This document shows, in pieces, positions 35,299 to 48,217 of a DNA stretch of 64,000 nucleotides. This DNA comes from Phaeoceros laevis (taxonomy: Eukaryota; Anthocerotophyta; Anthocerotopsida; Notothyladales). Each line of letters starts with the position of its first letter. Position 1 is the first letter of the stretch. The stretch lies in the NCBI GenBank assembly GCA_049999765.1, contig JBNGIQ010009367.1, positions 28,611 to 92,610 of the forward strand, in the 5' to 3' direction. The notes beneath the pieces are model-generated. The model did no database searches. It worked only from the letters and a program-made list of their open reading frames with translations, and had not been told where the DNA came from. The translations under genes were made by a program, and so were the position numbers.

Positions 35299-37747
35299 TT
35301 AACTGAAGTCCCTGTTTGTCAGGATAAAGGGTCCTATCATCGTCCAAACTGCCACAGACCAACACAGTTCATACACGTCAGGAAGGCTAGGACTGCGTTT
35401 GTACTGAGGTAGTGGGTGCCAGGCACAAGTTTGAACACACGAACACTCGTGACTTACTGTAGACAAGCGCAGCAAGCCACTCATTTACAATCTTCACCCA
35501 AACGCTTGCCCAGCCAACATCAATGCTCCATCTGTCAAACCATGATGGGTAGCATCAGTCACCTTGGCCTTGCATTCACCTGCTTGGTATCAAGCTAATC
35601 CTGGCCAGACATGTTCCAGATTGACAGGATTCGAATCATCAAAGTGTTGTCTAAGGTAGCCACTTACTTGTGAATTGTTTGATTCAAATCCCACCCGACA
35701 AAGAGCATTGCGAAATACATAGCGCCCATTGCAAAAACGAAGTGGAAAAAGCCATATCCGTACGGAACTCCGTCAACTTTCTCTTCTCCGTCCGCTCTGA
35801 ACTGCAGAAACAAGACGGATTCGTCAGGTCACTAGTCTGGACAATCAGAAAACGGGAGGAGAATGAACCATGAAATTTGAGAGTGCTTACTTTAAATGAC
35901 TTGGAATCTATACCAGTCGAATAAGTCGACATAATGATAGCCATAAACGCAAGAAGAAAGCTCTGCAAACACTCAGCAAATCCAAACCTCTGAGTTAGAT
36001 GAGGGGAAAACAGAACTTCGGTTACTGGAGAGTAATGGCAGCAGAGACTTAATTAAAGAACGGATTAAGCCCTTAATAGAGGGAGAGAACTCACGAATAT
36101 AGTCACCCAGTCACCCCTTCCCGTCTGCCTTGGCCTTGTGTTGCAGGTTACTGATAGGGGCTCACTGACAGTATCACAGTGAGCCATGTTAGTCCTCATT
36201 CTTAACATCAATCAGAAATAAAATCACTGATCGAGTACATTGGTGTTTGGTACCTCATTATGGCTGAATAGCACAGGAAGACAATGTACAGAGATACCAG
36301 GGAAGATGTTAGGAGACCTGCATTCACCTGAAATCAAGAACCCAAAAAGATGTCACCCAACGTGCATAACCTGGGACGAGGAGGAGAAATACTAAAGAAC
36401 AGTTACACCTGAAAACGTCTGGCACATGAAGACTTGTGAACTTACTTTTGAGTGGAGTGAAATAAACGTCATGAGGAGGACAAGGATGAGAGTCCAGGTA
36501 ACGAAGAAAATGTTGGTCCCACATGATGCCCGGGGAGCAAACCATATGTACATCATAATAATGCCCAGCATTGATGAACCATAGCTCAAGAATGAAACTA
36601 CAACCATTGGTAGGCGGCTGCAGACGATACTCAATATCAGTCCCTGCAATCGTTCTAACAGTTTCACAACGACAAATCCTGAGATGCATAAGGTTTGAAT
36701 TTGGGATATTCACACAGCAAGCTTTGCGTCAATTTACATATACAGCAAATCCTCATATACTTGGGAAGCCTTACCATCGACGCTCATTCTTCTCTGATAA
36801 CCAGTGCTCATTCCACCAATAGATAAAGTTTATAAAGCTGAGAAGTTGAATGATAAGAAAAATTCTGCAGCAGAAAAATACAAAATCAGTCACCGTTGAT
36901 GGGCAGTTGTGTCGAAAGAAAGGAATAAAGTGAGAAAGAGATCCAGTCACTTACCCTGCACCAAATCGTGCAATTTCACCTGCAAGCGATGCAATGTTCT
37001 GAGTGTTAGCTACAAATAACCACAAAAGAAATGCAGAGAGCAGCAAATAAGTCTACAAGTTTGCCGAATAAAGCAATTGTGTACCGTAAATCTGGATTGC
37101 AGGAGACGGAATAAAAAATGGCACAATCATGAGAATAATCCAAAGTAAGCTTTTGACTGGCCAAAATCCAGAATGCCAAGCATCCCTGCTGTCATCAGTC
37201 GTCTTGGTTCCAACTGTTGTGAGATACATGAAAAAGTAGAATGCCTTCAACCAGGTCAAGGAAAAATACTTGAAGCAAAACAGTTGGGCACATATGACAG
37301 AGTCAAGAAGTTGCACAGACCCGCACAGGACCTAAGACAAACCGATCAGAGACAAGAATGCAGAGGTGGTTTTGTCGATCAACAGAACAACCTCTACAGG
37401 AAACAAGAAAATGAACGGTAATTTCAGAGGATACGAAACAGCCCAAACTGATACGAAGAACCCCCTCTGTGCCCAAGCAGTCGTTCTGGCCCTGACATCC
37501 TCTTAAATCTGCAACCCACAAAAATCACGCCATGTCAGGAAATGGTGAGAGGTACTAACTGGTTTCCAGAGAGAAAATTCCAGTCCGGGAACTCACAGTG
37601 GATGTTTTCCAGAGCCTTCTGGCTGTAATCCCGAATCATCCACGCAATCACCACTGTCAGTAGAAATATAATCCCGTAGAGATACCGTGCCACCATCCCG
37701 TTGGGACCATGGCACGTTTGACAAATGCATCCAGTGGCCCCACACAT
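35299..37747 (-). CDS. SERINC (TMS1) family multipass membrane protein
   Basis: Twelve exons: 37597-37747, 37435-37508, 37085-37244, 36955-36979, 36775-36864, 36446-36617, 36254-36327, 36095-36164, 35891-35962, 35668-35801, 35458-35531, 35299-35348. They give 381 residues. Family hallmarks: LTVVIAWMIRDY; GCQGQNDCLGTEGVLRISLG; ARFGAGIFLIIQLLSFINF followed by IYWWNEHW; MYIWFAPRASCGTNIFFVTW; YGYGFFHFVFAMGAMYFAML; SIDVGWASVWVKIVNEW. About ten hydrophobic membrane spans are visible. SERINC proteins sit in ER/Golgi/plasma membranes and are linked to phospholipid (serine lipid) handling or scrambling; the plant role is not settled. The exon 6 acceptor was chosen by phase and length match to homologues. 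A further 5' exon cannot be excluded. Confidence 0.93.
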
Positions 37748-40585
37748 CTTTCCGGTCTTGTGTTGAGGAATTGTAGATGACAGCCAGCTTCGAAGTCGTT
37801 ATCAAAGGAGAGCGGATGGATCTATAGAAATCTCAAGTCTGAAATTTCGGCCCTGCTGCTTCATCTTGATCCACTTGGATTGGACAGAGACACTGTCCCT
37901 TTTCTTGTCTCTTTAGTTCGTAATAGGTTCACAGCCCTTTCCCTCAGCTCTGGAGCTGTGCACGACAAGATTGTACCGTAGCGCAAACGCCTGTCCGTCT
38001 TGCGAACAAGATTGTCGTTTTGTTTCAAGTAGCTCGATTTTGTACTCCTGCCCGATAAGGAAACCAATACAAGCCTCACAACTTTGTACACAAACTGCGC
38101 AACGGCAACCAACAAACAGTCAGAAATGGAACCTGTCAAGAGACCGGGAGACAAGTGCATTCTTGAGCTAGTAACCAAACACCATGCAAACTGACAGTTC
38201 ATGTTTCGTAACCAAGACCTCAACGGCAAGACCCAAGAGAGCGCAAAGGACCGCAGTTTCAGAAACGCTTATAAATCGAAGCCAAAAGGAGAACAGCGCA
38301 AGCGTCAAATCGTTCAAGCCGACGCCGCCTAAGGGACGGTTCCAGGACTACAATGGTGCCTTCAACACCAGAAAACAATGAACAACTTGCAAAGGAACCT
38401 CAAGTACGCAAACATGCAACAGTGAGCATGGACAAACCTCAATAACACGCTGACAATCCTGCCTTCCAAAAAATGCCCCTGACGCACGCCACACCCGGAT
38501 CTGAAGTTCGTCCACTCCAATTCCGCAAAACCAAAACAGCTGTCCTACCAATGTCACTTCAATTTGTACAGGAGGGAGGTCGCCTAGCTGAAAAAACCCT
38601 CCGTCCTCGCTGAAGCACTCCGAATACCACCCGCAATTCAACACCAGGGCATCAGCAGCAGGATCCGCCAATTTTCTCCTTCCTCAGACACCGCAACGCG
38701 GCTACAATGCGAGCTTTCCGGTACCGTCTGGTGGCAGATCCGCAGGAGGAACAAGGACGATGTCCAAACACCCACGCTAAACACAAAGCAAGCTGCCGAG
38801 ACGGACTAGTCTACCGAGGAGGACAAGCAGGAGGAATGAAGAGAATCCACAGAGCCGAGGCAGGTCGGGGCGCGGATACCAGCACAACCCACCCAGCGCT
38901 AGCTGGCTGGCTCCTGCCGGGCGGACGGCCTTGGATTCCCAGAGCCAGGAGGGAAGGAGGGCTTTTACATGCCTGCCTGGGTTTTACTTTGTTTCACCTT
39001 TTCATGCGGTTACCTGCGGAAAGCAGGCGAGCTGACACTTGGGCAGGCGCCAGCTCACCTGCCTTGAGCAACCGGTGAAAGTACAGCCGAAGCACGTGCG
39101 GCTTCAATTAAGAAGGTTGCCTTGGGGATCCCATAGCGTCTCAATGGTAACGACATCGACGTCCCTGGACAGTGTAAAGATTAGGTGACATTAACTTCCC
39201 ATTACAGGTCGGTATCCAATGAATGCGAAGTTCAAGAAAACCCAGCGAAGGGTAAAGCCCTCGGGCAAGCAAACATGCGACCAATAATAGCAACACATTG
39301 ACCTTTCCAGGTCTGGTCGCATGGATGGCACATGTCGAACACGCCGCGCAGGAGCGTGAAGCGATAACGAGCTTCATCCAGGCTTTTTGCAAAGCTCCGC
39401 CGGAGGATATGCGTTCTTTTTCCTCAGGCTAGCCTATGTGTGAACGCAATTTGATTTGTCCTCCGCCATGCTAATCACTTCTTTCCTAGCTCGCCAAAAT
39501 AAACTACGTTTCAAATCGTAATATTTGGAGGTAAGGAGAGTCTTAGGAGACTCAGCTGTGATATGGTACGTTTTTCCTCATGTTTCTGCGCAAAGAATGT
39601 AACTACCTAGGGAAGTTTGCTGAAATCACGGCTAGGAATGTTTGCTCAAATGACCATCCTATCATAGAAATTTTGGCAATGGAAGCCTACATCATGGTAG
39701 CTAGTGAAACGTTGTAATCATGGAATCTTGGCAAGAATTGGGAGAGCATAAGCAAAAGCTGTTTTCCTCAAGACCCCATCACCCAGCTCCCCAACCAGGT
39801 AGTCGTGCGATTCTTCGTGCGTCCAATCCCAGTAACCATGGTCGCCAGTGGTATTAGCTGACCTGTACATGTACCAGGAATGCATATACAAGATTACTAC
39901 CGTTTAGAAGGATGTCCCTGACGGTGTGAAGATGACGGCAGGGTAACGAGCTAAGACGACAGTAGCTCCCCAGTACAGCTACAGGTCTCCGATGAACGAG
40001 AAGTTCAAAAAACCCAACGAATCTGGGACCCAGAAGCGTGAAACCCCTCAACAACATGCGTCCAACGGCAACATTGACTTTCTCGCCTGAGTCTTCTACT
40101 CACAGTTGGCAGATGAACACACGATGCAAAGGGATAAGGAGCTCAACGAAAACCCTCGTCGCAGTATCTCTGTTCCTGTGTGGACACAGTAGACAGTGGT
40201 CTCAGTTGTAGGCGCCGGGTGGGGTCCTTGGTGCCTCCGGTAGGTGCCGCTTTTGTTGTGTAGCGGTCTCGAGATAGACCATAGAGGACTGGACTATTTA
40301 ACATTGTTGTTGTAGTAAAGGCGGTTCCATGAGCTGCCTGTCAATCTCCTCTACTTCCACGTCGAACTCGAATTCCGGATGAAGGTCCCAGCTTCTGCAT
40401 CCAAGAACTGAAGATAATGAGATCTAGAATGAAGGGGCTGGAATTTTGTCGCCATAGCTCAACTGCTCCTCGGCGAACTGCTCAGCAGTGGCTCCAGAAT
40501 ACAGCCCAGGTAGAGAAATAGTTGTGGGGAGCCATCAACTTGTGCCAATACACATATAACATGGAATCCAGGAAACGTTGGAAGC
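37748..40585. other. 2.8 kb spacer, no gene assigned
   Basis: SERINC promoter side and 3' side of the nucleotidase gene. It contains a diverged duplicated segment (listed separately) and a 107-codon minus frame (38348-38671) that is not recognised. Confidence 0.45.
39158..40085 (-). repeat. diverged duplicated segment, about 160 bp, two copies
   Basis: Copies near 39158-39325 and 39915-40085 share ACAGGTC, GAGAAGTTCAA/GCGAAGTTCAA, AACCCA, CAAACATGCG/CAACATGCG and CATTGAC in the same order. On the minus strand both read as related peptides (LGFLELRIHW and VGFFELLVHR), which suggests a decayed coding element. Confidence 0.5.
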
Positions 40586-43500
40586 TCACGCTGTTTTCTC
40601 CGCCAAACCCTTTAGAAACCTTGAAGGGCCAACCTGCAAGCAGACAGTTGTCGTTCAGAGAGCGGCAGCCTTACTGCTTATTTCCAACGAACTGGGCAAA
40701 AGGCTGTGCACCTAGTGAAACAATGGCGTCTATAAATGCGTACCTTAATGTGGTGGGGCAGAATTTTGACATCAAAAGGAGTATACAGCCAGGCTTCAGA
40801 TGAGTATGTCATCAGATTCTCAAGCCTGCTGGTGTAGACATCAGCGTATCTCTGTACGTTATAGGAAAAGGATGACTCCTTTCCTGTATCCGTCAGAAAC
40901 GTCGAACCAAAATTAGGATTAAACATAGCCTTCATGGCCAGTCTTGATACTTGGCGCTCATGCCTCAACGCCGTCAACAAGCCCGACTCCCCAGTTGCAG
41001 ATACACCTTGATTGTGCAAACCATGGTACTTCCCAAGTAATTCCTGCACAATGTGGTACTTCGCCTGCAAGGAGAAAACATCTCACAACATAGGTTCAGA
41101 CGAGGGGACAAGAGGCATTCACAAATGATAAACAGTCAATCGGGCACCTGGCTTATTACTTGGCCAATTCAGCTGATCTCTACTATACAAAGTCTACCTG
41201 CTGAAATCGATACTCGTTCTTGTTCTGAGTCTCTATCTCCCCCTGGTGCAACACAAACCGGTACCATCCACAACATCAGCCAGCTAAGAAGACCATCCTC
41301 AAAGCTTGTAGTAAGCTACTCTCTTACCATGTGCAAACCAACTCTCATACATTGACGAAATCAGTCCAGCTAGCTGCTACTCATAGAAACAAGTTATTTT
41401 ATTTCTGTCTAAAATGATTTGGTTTTGGCACCTCAAGCTCCCGGATTATTGCAGCAGTTCGCCAGCCAGCTTTCACTGGTCCCCTCAAATCACTGTAAAG
41501 ATGATCCCCAAAATAAAGAACCTGGTGTATACCCTTTGTGTCAGATGAAACAGCGCTTTGTGCCATGGAAACAAATCGTGAATAATCACATTGTCACTGT
41601 ACGTTTTAGCTATCCAAGATATAATAAATACCTCGGGGCCCCTCCATTTTGTTATTTCAAGAAAGTTTCTTAGACAGCCATGGTAGTACACGCTATGAGA
41701 CTTGAACTGTTCCACTCTCTTGAAGGCCAAAGTGTCATGGGTGGAGTTGTAGTACCTGGCTGGGTCAACAATCAACAGTGATACAGCATAAATGAAAACT
41801 AGGCAGGTAGTACTCATGCAGGTCAATTACCCAACTTCAGGAGATTGATGCTGAGTACGGTTAAATTTACCTGAAAGGTCGCTCGGACGTGTAGAAATTA
41901 GGCTTGTCAGCCAATGCAATTACAACATCAAAAAGTGACCTCCAAGAGTCTCCATCACGGCCATCCCCCTTCTCAACAGAGCAACATTGTCAGAGGTGCT
42001 GATAAGACATTAGAAGACTTCAAATTGCGAGACTTGGAGCTAAGCAGTGAGGGTAGACATAAACAAATCTGACCTGGAATAAAAATCTCATGCCACCATC
42101 TACAAAAGGAAATGGGGAGTTGGTCAGGATGAAGAGCTTCTTGCCCCTCTCTTTCAAGCTTTTCAGCATCTCCACTACCGCTGTCTGTACACCAAAACAG
42201 CCGTTACACTTCATACCTTATGTTCTGCCAGATGTAATCAAATATTCACGGCCAGCACAGATGCGGTCAGATGATGCAGTCGCTATACATTTTTCACCAG
42301 ATACTTCTCACGATCTTGTAACACCTCCTCATGCATCAGCCCACTACGATGTACAAAGTTTATGGAGCGTTTCACATCCTCGTATACATATGCTGAATCA
42401 AATTCCATTCCTTGATCCACAAAATGCTGGATAACATCAGATATTAGGCACACCTGCATAAACCAAACTATGAAGTTAGAGTAAGGCCTAAACACGTGAG
42501 AAAAGACAATACATTTTTCAGCATGACTGTAACACTGGAAATAGATCTCTTTGGAACCACGTCTGAGAAACTCCAAATCAGGCTTCAACTCACTTCACTC
42601 AGACAGAAGAGGTCCATCAAAGGAACAAGGTTGGGCATGTGCTCGATACTGATGTGCTTTCCCCCATATGCATCCTCAATCTCTTTCCGAGTCATCTGTG
42701 ACAACCAGATACCAACAAACTGTGAATTTTGCTGTTCTTCTGATCAGTCAGTCCTCATACGGTTTTTATTAACGCTAGTAAGTGCTGGCTTGAGAGTTGG
42801 TTGGCATGTAAAATCCTACCCTTCGGCGCCCAAAGAAGCAGCCAGATGGTTCAACATAATGGAAAAAATCAAGTTTCAGGAGAAAGCCCTTCTTCTTATC
42901 ATAATACAAGCCTCGAATAGGGAATCCTGCGTCATACTGAAAATCCAAGCAACTTGCTGGATACTTGTACTGTATAGGCACATCACAAATCAGTACAGGA
43001 GAGTCACTAGGTGCACCCTGGGGAGAGCCTTGGATAAACACCTGTTTTCAGTTGGAGGCACACAATTTGATAGAGATTTGAAAAAAGCTAGTCGGATACC
43101 TCTTTGACAAGATGCTCTTTGGCCAAGTCATAAATCAAAGGCTGCAAATTCTGGGTGTAATGTGCCAAAGTATAGTCATAGTCAAATCCGTAAACCCCAA
43201 TTCGATCCAGTCTGAGATTGTGATTTGCATAAACTCCTGCAAACGATTGCGTCGGTCAAAACTGCCCTCGAATGGTACTGTAGGCAATGCAACTAGTAGA
43301 AAAAGTACAAGTCTCATGCCAGGCGGCCAGTCTCTCCTAGTTTTTTCATATCCCACCTCTCGAGTACGGCCCTAAAGCTGTGTTGAGAAGCTTTACCATT
43401 TGGATCCATCTTTGGCAGCCCATGTAAGGCTGACGGAATATGCTCGAAGCATCTTCTGGCAGCTTCGAACTCCTGCTTCAGCTTTCTTGTAGGATCATCA

Positions 43501-44024
43501 GTTTCACCAGTTGAAACACTCCGCCCCCGCGAACTCCATCCGTCAGGCGAGTGCACGTCCTTCGGCAATTTAGCCGGGCAAGATAAAGTCTTTCCAGGTT
43601 CAAATCTCGACAAGCTGCAGTTGAAGCAGATGTCATCAGTCTTCAGAGAGAAGTCATGGTTGCCCAATATCCCGCTGCCTTCAAGACCTAATATCTCTCT
43701 GTCTGCATTTTCTCCATTGTCCAGCCTCACAACATCAGAGGCAGCTGTCTGTACAGGGCAAGATAGGGAACTGGGGGCTGCAGATGCAGATGCAAATGCA
43801 GCCAAGGTACTTCCATGAAAGTTCCGCACTTGCACCGACCCAAACCGCCGCTGAAGGCGCCTCCCAATTTCCAACGGATGAACGGCAAAAGGCGAGCACG
43901 TTTCTACTTCCAGACAACTTGACGCCTCGGATTTGATCGTATCGTAGTCTGATGCCGTGGAGTGACAAGCGCGGGAATCCTGACCTCTCTGAACATAACA
44001 GACAAAAGAGGATGCCAATGTCAT
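40586..44024 (-). CDS. HAD-type 5'-nucleotidase (NT5/IMP-GMP nucleotidase family)
   Basis: Twelve exons: 43397-44024, 43100-43236, 42820-42969, 42594-42695, 42289-42453, 42074-42184, 41871-41971, 41632-41755, 41432-41521, 41198-41242, 40744-41064, 40586-40633. They give 673 residues. The catalytic motif [11 protein letters not shown] (nucleophile and acid Asp) is intact. Other family blocks are [68 protein letters not shown] and RYADVYTS. The family dephosphorylates purine nucleoside monophosphates. The N-terminal 190 residues are unconserved and may hold an organelle-targeting peptide. The start is the first in-frame ATG. If the last intron is not spliced, translation would instead stop at 40678. 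Confidence 0.93.
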
Positions 44025-45145
44025 GCAAGTCGGGTTCAACCCAATACAGCACACAACACACCTCCTACTATGCCTCAGCAGAATGAGCACATTAGTCTAC
44101 CAGACGAGGCCACGCAACACGACTCATTAGCACCTCCGCGACCTACTCAACCAGCATTCGCATTGCCTCACCAGAATGCTCCCGTGCCGCAATCCACCCA
44201 CGACGTAATTGAGAATTGGCAAATGGTCCGCAATCCTATTCTGTACATGCTTCAAATTCCTCAACCAAGAGCTCATCTCAGCCATACTTCCTCTCCGCAT
44301 TCTGCCCGTCTAGTCTGCACCAAAGTTCCAAAAGCTTCCCTTCCTCAAAAATTGCCCAGCCTCAAAACGCCTCTCCGATTCTCACAGCCAAAGCAAGTAT
44401 TCTTCTACCGGAATCCGTGGTGTAAAAGTATCATTCAGCTCGCGCTCAACTCTCTCTCAATGCAGATCCCACTCCGCAACCAGGGCGCAATGGCACTGGC
44501 AAAATCTATTTTGGGCGGCGCTCTGACTTGGACTTCATCCAAAAACGGCGTCGATTCCGCTCCATACTCGTCCAAAACCCGGTAGAAGCACCGCAAAACC
44601 CTGTGCGTGTCTGCTTTGCTCCGATCTTAGTCCCAGCAGAGTGCAGAATGTCCCAACAGCGCTGCTACCCGGCCGATCAGACACACGCCGCTCTGAGCAA
44701 CTACCTCCGCTCCCAGCACTGCATCAAAGTGTCGAAGTGCGGTGCCAATTAGACCCTCCCCGCAAGCATGCACTGCTTTCCTGCCAGAGCAGGCGAGAAG
44801 AAGGAGAGCTGCTTCTCCGCCTCCTCAGGCTCGGACTTCACTAAGTAGAGTGGAACTCTAATCAAACAGCGTATGTAGACCAGAAAATCAAACGGCGGCC
44901 CGGCGCGCTTCCTCCCATAACAAAGATGTGCATGGATATTCGAGTCACGAGAACCTCACGTTCGTACTCAGACTCGTAAGTGCTGTGATACCAACCAACT
45001 TGTACTAAGTGAGCAGTAGAATACTCTAGTGCGATGTTACATCCCAAGGCTTCCAAGCAGCAAAGCAAGCTTTCTCAAGTGGCACTTCAATAATGGACAG
45101 TTTCATATAACAATGCAATGCTAGCCACTACCCAATTTGATGGCG
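44025..45145. other. spacer between the nucleotidase and PAGM genes
   Basis: A 207-codon plus frame (43962-44585) overlaps the nucleotidase first exon in antisense and is not recognised. Nothing else was seen. Confidence 0.45.
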
Positions 45146-47813
45146 TCAAGGATCCGAGCCGATTCCGCTGGCCAGTTGGTGCACAAGAATAGCCACGCCA
45201 CGAGCTAGGAAATCTGCATCCTTGTGGTCAGACGCTTCTGCATAGACGCGGACTACGTCTTCTGTTCCTGATGGTCTCACAAACGCACGACCTCCTTGAT
45301 ACTTTGCTGTAAAAAAAAAGGTGCCAGTACAGTGGCATCAACAACTTGGCCCACCAGGGATTCTTTCCTACCAAGGTATATATAAAAGTTTGTGGAAAAA
45401 AGTGCTCACCAACTTCAGTATCAATAGCGTCCTGGAGGTGAGGGGGCGAAGCCACCCTCGTCTCAGCACTCACTGTGGTGATCAAATTACGATCTGCAAC
45501 CTTTACCTGCAGAGCATCACAGATGCAAGTGTGGAAATAAGGGAGGGAGACAGCTGAACACCACTGATCACGTTAATTGAGATTATACCTTCAGCTGTCT
45601 GCTGGGCAAATCAGAGTAAATTTTATCCCAATCCTTGATCGACCAATTCTTGTACAGCAGTACTGCCTCCACCATCAAAACTCCGCTCATAGCATCCCCA
45701 ACAGCTTGATTCACCATCTGACTTACAGCTACCAGTCTGAGAATCGCTCGGTGCTTGCCTTCATCTGCAAGGTACACAAAGGAGCACTTACACCTATCAG
45801 CCAATCACAACACAGCACCATCCACTCAGTAAAATTGAATTGTCAAAATTGACCACTTCAGATGAATCTCCACAGCGAGGGAAAACATGCCTTCCTGAGG
45901 TGAACTTTGTTGCTGTTTGAGCCAGTCGAGGAGCTTCTCTTTAAACAGAACGGTGCCATGTCCATTGGCCTCGAAATAAATGCCTACATCATAATCAGCT
46001 GCCTTCTCATGCAAATGTTTCACTCCGGTCTTGGTGAGAGTAACTTCCAGACCAACTTCATTCCTCAGATAGTTTGTGGATGCTCCATTTGCATATGCAG
46101 TTTGGACGACCCCTAACTGAGTATAGCCATACCCTGGAAGAGAAAAAGAGCCAGGATTTGATGACTCTTCAGTTGCAAGAATCTGCAGCTGGTCCTTGAC
46201 AAACGAAGCAAACAAGGACAATATTTTGTCGCCATCAAGCAGGTGAAAGCTTGATGTTCCATCTTCAGCATGGCCCAGGTAGAAATACACCAGCCGATCT
46301 GCATCTCCATCCAGTGATACGCACCTGCAGTACAATCCATAAGGACATGTCCAGTGAAGGTACAGATGACGCCATCAAACCCTTTACAAAACATATATAC
46401 AGCGGATCAGCCGCTGGGGTTTCACTATTCAGATCAAGTTCACCAAGTTCACGGTACTGACTTTTTTCCCACATCTTGAACCCTGTCAAACCGTTTGGGC
46501 GGCACCTTCTCTTTCTGAACGTAGTCAGCTCCCACACCATCATTCAAGATGTCATCTCCTTCTCTTCCTGAATTTCGAATCTCCAGATTGAGAAATTCTA
46601 ACATTCTCTGCATAGACTCCAGCTTCGTTGCACCAACACCATTCGCACCATCCACAACCAGGGGTTCTACGGCCGCATTCAAGACTTCAAAAGCCCCAAG
46701 TTCAACCAATGTTCTGCGATGATCACAATGCACTGCAGAGCTTGGAGTAAATGCGCTGAAACACACTAGATGAGAGATCAATCTAGTTATTTCCCAGGGG
46801 TAAGGGCGATAGCCTGTTCTAATACTTTTCTAGTAAATGTCAGGACATCAAAGAGGTTCACCTGAATGCAGCAGAAAGCTGACTGAAATATGCTGTCTCT
46901 GAGGCATACAGGCCCTGGTTCACAGAGCGAACCATCCAGTGAAGCTGAGGAGTGGCCAGCACACCCAAGTCTTCAGCACTACAGCCTGCGACGGCTTGAA
47001 CCCCCTGTTAACCACAAATTTGAATGATCAATCATACTTGCAAACAACATCAAACCCTCTAGTATGCAGCTAAAACAACCAGTTATTACAACCAACGTGC
47101 CTGGTTGCAGTTTGAGAGCTTGAATCATACTTGAATTGCTACTGCAACAAGTTCTTGACCACTTGGCCTCGTATCTCTTGCGATCAACACCTTCCCCACT
47201 GCCTTGCCTTTGCTTGAGATTTCTTCATTTTTCATGATCTGATCAATAACCTGGAAAAAAAAGGCACTGAAAGAATTTTAACAGCTTTTGAGGTCAATTT
47301 CACTCTGTGGAAGCAAGTCCTGGACAGATAAAGATAGCTCTGAGGCAAAGGTCATATGCAACACGGGGCTCTCACTGGGGACCAGCTTACAAACCTGTAG
47401 GAGAGCGTCACGATCCGTTGCATTGGCCAATGCGTCTGCATATGTTTCCCATTCCATCACAAGCATGCCTCCTTGAGGATCAGCCAGCTTTACCCCGTTC
47501 TCTAGCACCGGATTATGCGAAGCTGTTATCATCAAGCCCGTCACCTGGCGGGTGCACAAAGAGCGCAAAGCAGCTAGAACTCCACATCTGAAGACTGTGG
47601 ACTGGAGCACTGCTGCATCTGCTCGAAACCCGGCAGTTCCGTAAGAAAATCTAAGGCCTGCACACCACCGGAAAATCCCACAGGCTCAGCTCCCAACGTC
47701 TAGAATTACGGGTCAGAACATGGCTACATCTTCTCAAATCACTGCACCTGACCTGGAGGTATCGGAAACAACGACGCCACTTCGGCCAGATGATCTCTAT
47801 CCGCCGCTGCCAT
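45146..47813 (-). CDS. phosphoacetylglucosamine mutase
   Basis: Nine exons: 47753-47813, 47395-47657, 47131-47250, 46862-47004, 46462-46755, 45891-46324, 45589-45764, 45410-45506, 45146-45306. They give 582 residues (Arabidopsis 556). Diagnostic sites: the phosphoserine loop LMITASHNP, the sugar-ring loop DTRPSG, the Mg loop [12 protein letters not shown], the substrate loop YFEANGHGT, and the phosphate loop [15 protein letters not shown]. The enzyme turns GlcNAc-6-P into GlcNAc-1-P, the step before UDP-GlcNAc for N-glycans and GPI anchors. Intron 6 is best explained by a GC donor (GAAG|GCATGT). The frame is open for 400 bp upstream of this start, with another in-frame ATG at 48053 that would add 80 residues. 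Confidence 0.95.
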
Positions 47814-48217
47814 GCCGCAGTGCTGCAAAATTGGAAGGGCGGAGGATTCGGCAGGCTCAGAGACACCGGCAGAGGCTGCTCTTAAAAACAGTCGGGCCAC
47901 ACGAGCAGGTGGAGGAGGTGCCAAGCCCAGAAAAGTCGAGCCGGACCACGACCGGTTAAGGCCTGTGGATCCTTGAGCATAAGTCACCAGTGCGAGGGAA
48001 GGATCGACTTGGAATACCCGGAGCACTCCTCGGTACAGTGCGAGACAGGGCATCGAGATAGAGCTGGCTGTGTGACAGACTTCTCTGCGCCAAGTATCTT
48101 GTTGCCCTTGCGCAGCACTTGACACACTTCTCTCTCTTGCTGAATTTCCCGAAAATTCGGGGCACGAGAGCTGCGCAGACTTTCTCTTAGGCGGAGCAGG
48201 GGGCAGCAGCGGCAAGC
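47814..48217. promoter_or_regulatory. 404-bp divergent region between PAGM and TMEM147
   Basis: The start codons of the two genes point away from each other across 404 bp, suggesting a shared bidirectional promoter. No TATA box was evident. Confidence 0.55.

Noticed and set aside
38348-38671. 107-codon minus ORF upstream of SERINC
   Set aside because: Possible leader or upstream exon, but no splice to SERINC could be supported and the SERINC N-terminus is already complete.
43962-44585. 207-codon plus-strand ORF antisense to the nucleotidase first exon
   Set aside because: It overlaps a well-supported exon on the other strand, is Pro/Ser/Gln-rich and has no family; best seen as antisense shadow plus leader.
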